In this document: positions 53,316 through 62,129 of the stretch, piece by piece
Layout of the letters: the number at the start of each line of letters is the position of its first letter
How positions within the stretch are numbered: position 1 is the first letter of the stretch
The notes under the pieces: generated by a model
What the model was told of the DNA's origin: nothing
Databases searched by the model: none
Seen by the model: only the letters and a program-made list of their open reading frames with translations
Program-made: the position numbers and the translations under genes
Origin: Lepidodermella squamata
Lineage: Eukaryota > Gastrotricha
Assembly: GCA_047495785.1 (NCBI GenBank)
Contig: JBLDXI010000010.1
Location: 682,001-746,000 of the forward strand
Reading direction: 5' to 3'
Length of the DNA stretch: 64,000 nt

Positions 53316-53975
53316 ATGTTCGTCCGCATTGCTTTGGTCGCTGCTCTCTTTGCCGCCGTCTTGGCCGCCCCTCAGGGTCCTCCTGCGGCCTCTGGCTCTG
53401 GCCCCGTTGCCCGCAACCCCCACGGCCCTCCCCATGGATCTCAATCCCATGAGCACTCTGCTGAGCACTCCGACTCCGAGGAATCATCCGAGGAAGAGGA
53501 ATCTGAAGAAGAAGCGGAAGCCCGTCAGCAGCAGTCTGGTTCGGGAGTTGCCCAGTCTCGTCAGCAGCAGCAGTCTGGCTCTGGCTCTGCTGCCCTCAAG
53601 GCTCGTTGCAACAAGAGGTCCACCACTCAGAGGGCCGCCGCTGCCCGCCAGCAGTCTGGCTCTGGCTCCGCTGCCCCAAAAGCTCGTTGCAACAAGAGGT
53701 CCACCACCCAGAAGGCCGCCGCTGCCCGTCAGCAGTCTGGCTCTGGCTCCGCTGCCCCAAAAGCTCGTTGCAACAAGAGGTCCACCACTCAGAAGGCCGC
53801 CGCTGCCCGTCAGCAGTCTGGCTCTGGCTCCGCTGCCCCCAAGTCTCGCCAGCAGCAGCAGTCTGGCTCTGGATCTGCTGCCCCCAAGGCCCGTCAGCAG
53901 CAGCAGTCTGGCTCTGGCTCCGCTGCCCCCAAGGCTCGTTGCAACAAGAGGTCCACCACCGCCGCCTCTGCATAA
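53316..53975 (+). CDS. Secreted repeat protein with SGSG motifs and acidic segment
   Basis: Single-exon gene, 219 residues. A signal peptide (MFVRIALVAALFAAVLAA) is followed by a Pro/Gly/His-rich part (HGPPHGSQSHEHS) and a block of Glu/Ser (DSEESSEEEESEEEAEA). Then come seven copies of a QQSGSGSA-AxKxR unit, four of them continued by a basic RCNKRSTT segment (full unit 27 residues, 81 bp). SGSG next to acidic residues is the classic glycosaminoglycan attachment context, so a small proteoglycan-like secreted protein is a reasonable inference. The alternating RCNKRSTT parts bring one cysteine each and could cross-link. G/C-rich codons, a TATA box upstream and AATAAA at 54157 suggest strong expression. 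No homologue is recognised. Confidence 0.75.
   Translation: MFVRIALVAALFAAVLAAPQGPPAASGSGPVARNPHGPPHGSQSHEHSAEHSDSEESSEEEESEEEAEARQQQSGSGVAQSRQQQQSGSGSAALKARCNKRSTTQRAAAARQQSGSGSAAPKARCNKRSTTQKAAAARQQSGSGSAAPKARCNKRSTTQKAAAARQQSGSGSAAPKSRQQQQSGSGSAAPKARQQQQSGSGSAAPKARCNKRSTTAASA
53530..53968 (+). repeat. Tandem coding repeat, 81-bp and shorter units
   Basis: Imperfect units of cagcagtctggctctggctc... make up two thirds of the coding sequence. The 81-bp units (from about 53640 to 53830) differ by only a few bases, so length polymorphism between individuals is expected. Confidence 0.8.
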
Positions 53976-54156
53976 GCAAATCTTGCCTTTTAGTTCCGTC
54001 CAGTTTGTGATTTCTCTAATATCGACTTTCTTCGATTCAACATCTGCTATGCAACTGACAGAACTCCTTTTCCGACACCTTACTTGCGTCAGCTGCAAGA
54101 GAAGGTTGCTTTGTTTCAGCTGCTTAGTTTCTTCACCTTTCGCCTTTTTAATGGAA

Positions 54157-54162
54157 AATAAA
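54157..54162 (+). promoter_or_regulatory. Polyadenylation signal AATAAA of the SGSG-repeat gene
   Basis: AATAAA 182 bp after the stop codon in A/T-rich context. Confidence 0.55.
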
Positions 54163-54817
54163 TATATTTGGAATTCAAATAACTGCAAACGGTAACTTCT
54201 ATTTTTTCTATAATATAATTTACGGAAGACATGAAGGGTATATGAGCTTATATTCGCATTTAGGTCTAAGGCGCTCCAAAAATTGAGTCCAGTGCTGGAT
54301 CAGAGATCAGAGTTCGGATGTAATGAAACCCCATTGGTCATAATCCGAAAAAATCGTCCAAGCGAGCTCCAAGGATCGAAATGTAGGGCTTGATCAGAGG
54401 TTCCTGTTCCATGCTGAAACTAGGGTGTTGGAAAATGTGCTGAAATCAGCTGGGCCGATAAGGCGATTTCGATTGTACTGCTAAATAACGAGTTTTAACT
54501 TTTAACATATAGAGAGGCATGCAACTCCGGGACACAGCTTTTTCCATCTCACTTCGGTCACTCCATGTTGGTCACATGAGTTATTTGCTGTGTAGGTTGA
54601 AGTTAACGCCTCTTCCAAGTGCAAAATATATCCTCACGAACGCATAAGAGCGCTATTCGATGAACTGATGACGCTCTGGGCAGCATCTCCGATTACATTG
54701 GAGGGTACGTGCGATATACGATAGTTGGAGAGGATGTGGTTAATTAATTGCAAGACGTAGAATTCAGGATATAAATATCTGTTTTGATTCACAACGAATG
54801 ATTTCATCTGAAACGAT
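54163..54817. other. Intergenic, upstream region of the next receptor
   Basis: About 650 bp without a supported feature apart from a TATAAAT at 54770-54776, 48 bp before the receptor ATG, which may be its TATA box. Confidence 0.4.
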
Positions 54818-57799
54818 ATGACCACGTTGAATTCTATCTCTGTATGTTTGCTGTGCATATTTGTAACAGCTGCAGCAAAAATACCTTTAAACAGCCCTAT
54901 TCCTGCAAACATTACATCAAAATCGGCGGGAAACAGTACCGGCAAAACTGTTATCAAAGTGCTTGCTATGTTGCACTATGCTGGTCCAATAATGACTATG
55001 GGGCCTATTTCTACAGAAGCGATGGGTTACGCTTTGGACAGCATTAAGAATGTTCCCAATCTCCTGTCAAATTACGAACTGGTTTTCGAACCAATCGATG
55101 ATATGGTGAGTGAGATATTGTTAGTTTAAAAGTAATGTGAAATTGCTACATAAATTTTTAGTGTCTCAGGCAGTTGGCCGTTTCGAAGTTCCTTTCTGAA
55201 ATGCGTCGAAATAAGGAGAGCCCGAATAGATTTCCTTTAATTCTTGGAAATGTATGCTCGGGAAATTTCTACACTGGTCAAATGATGCATTATTTTGACT
55301 TCGTCTCGGTATGTCGGAAATGTTGCGAGGCCTTTCAAAAATTGATCTATTACCTCAATTTCTAGATATCCTCGATTATACTGGCACATGAGGGCCACTC
55401 TCAGCGGAGTCGCTTCCGGTCCTACTTCTCTTTGTCCCCCAAGCTAGAAGCCTTACACGTCGCCATGGGAAATTTCTTTGCAGTGATTGGGTGGCGTAAA
55501 ATCGCCATATTCTCTGAAAACAGCGATTTCATGAATCAAGTCGAATCGGAATTCCTGGCAGATTTCGAGAAGACCGGATTACTTGATATTCTTGGAATTT
55601 TCAAGGTACCTTACAACAATGGCGCTCCTCCAGAATCAAGCCATGTTGAGGCTGCCATGATGGAAATGCTGAAGACAAAACCGAGAATAATTGTCGTTAA
55701 CAATGTCATTACAGTTCGAGTCGCGTGCTGGTTACATCGCGTCAAATTATACGGTCCAAACTATGCGATTTTCATATCAACTGTTCCCGCATTTAATGTT
55801 GAAGACCCCCTCCGCTACGATTGGTGTACCCCAGCAATGCTCCGAGAGCTATTGCCAAGCGTGTTCCTATTTGGGCTCACGACTAGGATGGCTTTGAATC
55901 AAAATGAAAAGCTCGATTCATTACGTAACAGCGGGAAGGATTTTGACAACGCAATGTTGGAACGCATAGACAATCCGATGAACAATCCTAACTGGTTCTC
56001 AACACGTCATCATTCGTATGACAACGCTTTGGTTACAGCCTACGTTCTCAATGAAACGGAGACCATTCTTGCCAAGAGTAAGTTTTTTTCTTTCAGTTTT
56101 TTCTTTAAGGTTGGGTTTGTCAGATTGAGTCTAGCAGGGGTCGGCTGGCTTGAGAAGACTTTGAAAAACAGGTGTTTTCGAGGAAAATATGACTTCTCAT
56201 GTTTAATAACAGGGGGAATTCCTTGATTTACTGCTCGGTATTCTCCGAGCAGTAAGGTGGGCTAAATCACTTGGAAATCAAATCATAATCAAATAAAAGT
56301 CTCTGATTCATAGTTGAGATCTTTTACATGTGGGAACAGAGGTCTAAGGTTGGGCAGCTACATAGCAAGAGGAATCGCATGAAGACGAAAATGCCCCGTC
56401 GGCAAAAGATGAAAGCTGATTGCAGTTTCTATGCACTAGCGCTGTTATTCGCTCTTCTTTTATTTTAGGAAATCAAACGCTTTCTGATTGGTTTACTGAT
56501 GGGGACAACTTTCAAGCCTCAGGCAGCGAAATTTCCAATATCGTCAAACAGGCTTTGTTCAATCTGCGATTAGAAGCCAAAATGGGCCGAGTCGGTTTCG
56601 AGGAGAATACAACATTAAATAGTGCTGGCAACGCGTTGACTGGTATCTTCCAGCATCAAATCCAAAATGATTCGAAAACCTTTGTTCAAGTCCCGGTGGC
56701 GCTATATGATATGCAGAGGAGAAAGATTGACGTTTTTCGCTCCAACATGATATGGCGTACTGCAAGTGGTAACGCTCCAACAGATTCTGTTAGAATCATC
56801 ACAATAGAACAACCGCTAGTTCCCATAAGTTCGTACTCTATCGTGACTGCCGTGGGCTGTTTGGAAATGATAATGATTATAGCAGTTGCAGTTTTTGGAT
56901 GGTGGAAGCGCCACAGTCCGAAATTTGCGGATTCAACTCCGAAGTTGAACGCTTTTATGTTGATTGGAGACTTATTCTTAATATTGGCTGAGCTTGTCCA
57001 GACCCCGAGCCCACACGCAACCAACTGCATCAGTTTCATGATAGCTACTATGAGCATTGTTCTTGGAGTAGCTTCTATTATTTACGGCTTTTTGTCAAAG
57101 CTCGAATTGGGAAAACTCATCTTCCTAGCTTCTGCCCATAAGCAGAAGAGGCGAAGAAGTTCAACTAGAACCAAAAAACCAGATTTATCTAACATCAATC
57201 TGGAGAAAGCAGTTCGGATGTTCGTCATCATCGGCCTGGGCCTGCTTGTCTTCTGCATCGTTACTGGCGTCATTTGGTTCATGTTGGATACCGCTTCAGT
57301 GGGTATGAAAATTTCGGAACTTGAATCAAAGCAGTCAGATGATTCTATCGAATATCGGGCGGTCACATATTTCTGCGAAATTCGTGCGTCTTATGCAACC
57401 ACTGTTATCGCGGCGATCTATTGCTCGATGTTCGTAATTATCGTTTTAAGGGGATGTCTGTTGACGTACACGCTGAAATCTGTAAGTTTCAAAACTTCAA
57501 CCGGAGAACTACAATCATGAATTTTTTGTCTTCGCCAGCTTACCTTCGAGAACATCAAAGATATTCATCACACGAAACATGCACTATATGGAACCACCGT
57601 CCTACTGATATGCGGCTACGTCATTGCTTGGGCTATCTTCAATGACCCGCTGTCTCAAAGATTAACCATTGCATCAACGAATTATCTCTGTGTAGCGCTT
57701 AATGTTGCCATTCTCTTCGCACCAAAAGCATACCGTATCACTTCTAATAGTATCACAGTCGCTAATGCTCGTCCATCCCTAATAGTAGCCTGGAAATGA
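54818..57799 (+). CDS. GABA-B-like class C receptor, five exons
   Basis: Exons 54818-55105, 55162-55308, 55366-56077, 56469-57481 and 57539-57799, totalling 806 residues with frame kept. Signal peptide MTTLNSISVCLLCIFVTAAA. The ectodomain parallels the 49.5-kb gene (LAMLHYAGPIMTMGPISTEAM; YDWCTPAMLRELLPSVFLFG). The linker is MIWRTASGNAPTD. Seven helices start at YSIVTAVGCLEMIMIIAVAVFG. Relative to its sister it has an added intron in the FDFVS-ISSII region and a 391-nt fourth intron, the longest in the window. The last 10 residues (ARPSLIVAWK) are encoded by a segment that is repeated 190 bp downstream (57771 and 57964). Ligand unknown. Confidence 0.85.
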
Positions 57800-58306
57800 G
57801 GGGTCAAACCGGTTAGAATATTAATTTTCAAATTTTTCAAGATTTCGAGGTTGAAATTTTAATAGCCTTGGCTGCTATAGGAAAAAATACACGGTAGTAG
57901 TATTTTTTGCAACGACCTTATTCTTTACATTTTTCTACATAATCCCTAATTTAGAATAATGTACGCCCATCCCTAATAGTAGCCCGGAGGGGTCAAGTGC
58001 GTTTGAAAAAATGAATAATGAATATTCACGAAAATTCACTCATCTCTTTTTTTTACAATGGTAATTCCATTTTCTGTACATTTTTTCAAGACTGAAAATT
58101 CTCGTTTCACTGATGTCATGTCGATTATATTTTCAAAATGTCCATGATATTGTTATCTCCAAGTCAAAAAGTCGTCTCTCTCACGTCTTCATGTAGATAT
58201 TTAACCTGTTCAGTGCTATCTAAACATAGCAGAATTGTAATTTTTAATGATGTCTTACGTCTAGGGTAATTATCTACCATAAATCAGATTGAAAAACGTG
58301 TAATCT
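57800..58306. other. 3' flank of the receptor with a duplicated segment
   Basis: The string CATCCCTAATAGTAGCC at the receptor's C-terminus (about 57773) recurs at about 57967 with a following gaggggtcaa. Otherwise no feature. Confidence 0.45.
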
Positions 58307-59324
58307 ATCAGAACGGGACTACTACACAATGCAACAATCGAAACGCAAGGCCTTGAAAACAAAGCCTTAAAACGTTTAAAATCATTTTTTCTGGAAAGGC
58401 CTTGAAACGTATCAAAATTGCAATTTAATTTCGCGCACGCACGGACATTTATTTTCAAGAACTGAATTTTTTTATTCTGAACTGCGTTCCTCTGTAGAGC
58501 CATCTCCTTGGTATTTTATTGAAAATTATTTTATTCAATATTATCAGCTCTGAAATTATTGGCTAAAAATGAGTTATTGTGCAAGTAGTAGATGAGATGT
58601 TGAAGCTGGCAAAATTTTCGACGAAATCGGCCAGCTCAGCCTTGATGACCGCGCATTCTGCATCAAGGTTTCTTCGACTTTTTGCCCTGCGCGAAAGCCG
58701 GTGATTTTGGCTTCAACTTCGCCTAGGGCAAGGAGTTGAGAAATAGGCTCGAAAACAGGTGTTGATGGACGTTAACCGAGTGAGTGACGCAACCGACTGC
58801 TCGGGCTTGAGAACTCGCCGAAATTGCGTGGCGCTCATCTTCGATTTGCAGTTCCGTTAACGCGTCTTGATCTGGCGGCGCTGGCGCAGGTAAATTGGCG
58901 GGGCGAAGCCGGCGCGACCCCGATTAGCGGCGATGGGGAGTCGTCTTAGGCAGACGCCGTTCTCGAGTGACCTCGCGGCGGCGCGGCGGCGCTGATTCCG
59001 GGCGCTTCAGCATCGACAGCCTCCGTAGTGGCAGCGGCAAATTTCGCGGGGCGAGTACCAGCCATGATTTTCAAACATGATACATAAAAATGTCCAAAAC
59101 TCAAAAACTATGATTGAGTTTTTTGCGTGCGCTCATTTCGATAAATAGTGCACACGGCGTGGCGTGCTCTATTTGTTGCATGAGCAGCAACATGACACAA
59201 ATTAATTAGTGCGCGCGTTGTTTTTTTATGCATTGTGAGCCCTTTCCTTGTTGACAAATGTTTTGACGTTTTTTTGCGTGCGCACATTTTAATCCCTTGC
59301 ATTGTGTAGTAGTCCCATCAGAAC
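58307..59324. mobile_element. 1.0-kb non-autonomous DNA transposon with 8-bp target duplication
   Basis: The element spans 58315-59316. Its ends are a perfect 20-bp inverted repeat (GGGACTACTACACAATGCAA), flanked by the direct repeat ATCAGAAC at 58307-58314 and 59317-59324. Subterminal copies of GCGTGCGC-CATTT occur inside both ends. The middle (about 58600-59070) is GC-rich and carries the start of a reading frame on the minus strand. An 8-bp duplication fits hAT, Merlin or P superfamilies; I cannot decide which. No transposase core is present. Confidence 0.8.
58900..59064 (-). pseudogene. 5' fragment of a transposon-borne reading frame
   Basis: The minus strand reads MAGTRPAKFAAATTEAVDAEAP... 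from about 59064 and stops after about 40 residues. The Ala/Pro/Arg-rich composition is like the start of a longer transposon protein; no family recognised. Only the N-terminus seems to have survived. Confidence 0.35.
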
Positions 59325-59613
59325 AATTCACAGACATATTTGTAGCCAGAACGAAAATACATTGTCTAGCATCAAGGGTCAAAACCTTTCTGGCATTTGA
59401 TTGGGGTTTCTAAAGAAGGAGAACGCGAGAGACTAGCTGCAATATGTACGAGGGCGGTGTCAATTTTCACTCCGTTAGAAAAGCCCCGCATAAAGGTTTC
59501 TGCCCTCGTATGATCCTGCTTAATTATTCCATTGCGCTTCAACAACTCGCGCTTAATAAGGGTAATTACGATTCAGTACAAGTGGGCGAGTGTAGTAAAT
59601 TTTGACCTCCAGG

Positions 59614-60287
59614 ATGAGCCGAGTGGCAGGAGCAGAAGAAAATTTCATCAATAAGACTTTTCTGGCAATGGATAAAGCCAATATTTTGATTTTGCTATGT
59701 ACACTGATAGGTAAGGATAAATTCAATATCAAATTGTAATGTTCTATTTATCATTCTAATTGGCAGTGTTTGGATCTGCTTTAGCTGAAGAAATTACTAC
59801 AACATCACCAGCCGTTCTCGAAATCGATCTAAGCAGTTTGTTTTCGAGCAGCAAATCTTTTCTGGGAGATTTGGCCGACAAGTTTAACAGTGCTGGCAGC
59901 GAGTTTTTTGACACGGCCACAGATTTCGTCAAAAGCAAGATCAATGAAGTAGCCGATAAAATCAAAGCTAGCGCCGATGAAACAGCTCGTGAAGCGAAAG
60001 AAGAATTGAAAGACCTGGAAACTATGATCAACAAAGCAGTCATTCAATCAAGGACTGAAGTTGCAGAGCTTATCGCCCCACCAAAGCAAAGCTCGACCGA
60101 ATCGGACCAAGAAGCTAAGAAGGACCTTCAAGAGTTGGAATCCCTCATCAAACATGCAGTTTACAAGTCAAAAGCTGAATTCGCTCCGCTCGTCGCGCCG
60201 CCTAATGCAGCGAACAGATCTGATAAAATGTGTTTCAGCACAATTGCTCGGCTTCTGCCAATCTTTATTTTTGCGTCAATTGTTTAA
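59614..60287 (+). CDS. Small secreted helical protein with probable GPI-anchor tail
   Basis: Two exons, 59614-59710 and 59767-60287, around a 56-nt intron. The product is 205 residues from the first ATG or 187 from the second (59668), which opens a better signal peptide (MDKANILILLCTLIVFGSALA). The mature part is amphipathic and rich in Lys, Glu and Ala (FVKSKINEVADKIKASADETAREAKEELKD). It contains two related halves, each ending near (E/D)LE(S/T)(M/L)I(N/K)-AV-(Q/K)S-(T/A)E and then ELIAPP or PLVAPP. The C-terminus has a polar stretch (NAANRSDKMC) followed by a hydrophobic end (ARLLPIFIFASIV), the layout of a GPI-anchor signal. The composition resembles LEA-like or apolipophorin-like helical proteins, but I do not recognise a family. 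Confidence 0.65.
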
Positions 60288-61260
60288 CTTTTTTGAGACA
60301 ATGGCTAATTTAATAACGTCTTGCTTCAAGATAATTTGCATATTCTTTACATTTGAAGCCAGTAAACGGAAGGAATGCTAAAAATGTATCGGTTTAATTC
60401 AAAGGATCCATATCCAGTATAGGATTCACCTTTTGCCAAAAAAGTCAGCATAGTTTTCAATCGATTTGATATCGAAGTGAACCAGTTCGATTCCAAAGGT
60501 GTCTGAATAGCTCCTCACATTCACAATCACTTCACAAAAATTTAGGATAATTATATTATTTTTAGCTTCCACGATCTTGAAATTGAAATCAAGTTAATTA
60601 TTCGAATGAGTCAGTCATGTATTAATATCATTTTTACACGTTTCTAAAGTTAATCAAATAGCTGGGTTCATAATTCGAATGAGTTCATTTCAAGGACAGT
60701 TCGCGCATCTGATAAGGTACCGGTTACTCGCGAATTCTGAAGATTTCGTAACAGCTCGTGAATGCGTGGAAGAAAATTCCTATTCGGTAGAAAGGGGAAA
60801 TTCGGAATCAAACAATTCTGAAAATTCTTGAAGCACGCAACCTATTGGCGTAACCCTCGAAAACAAGTTGCCCAACTTGGCCAAAAAAATTTCTAATTTT
60901 GTTCAATATTATCAATAACGTCTAAATGTCTATTCTGTTTCACTGCTGAATATTACAATTGAGAAGGTCTATGAAAATCCCCCTTTAAAGTCCGTCAACA
61001 TGGAAGCATTCAAAACTGATGTGCCTGAAGTATCCACTTCGTTCTCCGTGATGGCTCAGCGGATTGCGTAAGAACGCGATGAAAGCTACCGATTGAGAAG
61101 ATTAATAAAGAAAATAAAGAAGATTAATATAGTCTGTCAGAAAGCTGGCACCAGCTGCGTCCCATCTCAAGATCTGTCGGAATAGTTTGTAACTTCCTGA
61201 GAGGGTTAAACGCAGAACAAATACTTTGTGATTGCAGGGATTACTTCCTGAATTGTTTTT
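60288..61260. other. Intergenic with a duplicated receptor upstream segment
   Basis: Around 60525-60700 the sequence is a diverged copy of the region upstream of the last receptor (about 61945-62060). Both contain the 23-bp identity GTTAATTATTCGAATGAGTCAGT region (60593-60615 and 62001-62023) and a second TTCGAATGAG box. Nothing else supported. Confidence 0.5.
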
Positions 61261-61545
61261 CCAGTTCAAGCCAAAGCCCGCTCCTCAGACCGCAGACCGC
61301 AAATAAGAGACGGAACCTATGGCTTTGCCATGCGAAAGCAATCCGAAAACATCCGATGGGGCTTCCCTGTCTCAAGATCACTCGTATTTCAGTTTCGTGC
61401 TAAAAATATCTATCATCGATCAAAGTTCGCTTTTTCTTGGCTTTCACTCATGTTGTGACATGTATAACTTGATGTGGACCATTTGGCTAACTTTAATGCT
61501 CCTCGTCGAAAGCCTGAAAGACACGTTTCCCTGAGACTAAGCGGG
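61261..61545 (+). pseudogene. 5' fragment of a GABA-B-like receptor gene
   Basis: The leader (ttcagtttcgtgctaaaaat...ttcttggctttca) and first codons (ATG at about 61463: MYNLMWTIWLTLMLLVESLKDTF) match the leader and start of the 44.9-kb gene (MHTLTWSLLLTSVLLVEGLKDVPLRL). The frame is broken after about 24 codons (a single-base loss puts a TGA after CCC), and the similarity stops by about 61550. No ectodomain follows. Confidence 0.6.
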
Positions 61546-62129
61546 ATTACGTCCGTCCATTACAAGACTATTCCCCGCCATATTAACTAAAATCTTGATG
61601 CATGTCAAAGGAATTCGTGGCAGAATTCTCAAAATCAAATTAAATCTCGAAATGAATTTTGTCTCAGAGGAACCTTCTTCAGGAGCACTGAAATTAGCAG
61701 AATTATCCACGTCAGGGCAGTTCGAACTTCGTGCGTGATTAAAGATTAAAAGCCAAACTTGCACTAGACAGCAGAAGAGCCCGCCAAGTCGCCTTTGATA
61801 CGCTTATTTATAATCAGACATATTAGCAGACGCCTAGGTATACAAGACATAAGTGATATATGAAGCATGTTATGAATGAGCTATTAATAGGCGTACTGAT
61901 AGCTGATAGGTATCGTATGTTCTACTGCGAGCGTGTTACACAATCACTATACAAAAATTTGCGGTAATTATTTTATTTTGAGTTTTGAAACTGAATTCGA
62001 GTTAATTATTCGAATGAGTCAGTTTCGCATATCTGAAGCTAATTTTCGAATGAGTCATTGAAGCCTTTAAGAAGGAAACGTTTAGCTCCATTCGATTCAC
62101 TTTGTAACTTTCAGCATTTATTTCTAGCA
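61546..62129. promoter_or_regulatory. Upstream region of the right-edge receptor
   Basis: Contains two TTCGAATGAGTCA boxes (about 62009 and 62046) 80-120 bp before the ATG; each includes TGAGTCA, the AP-1-type consensus. The same arrangement is present in the copy at 60.6 kb. Confidence 0.4.

Noticed and set aside
53484-54195. Long open frames on both strands across the SGSG-repeat gene
   Set aside because: They result from the repetitive GC-rich codons. Only the frame at 53316 has a signal peptide, TATA box and sensible repeat composition.
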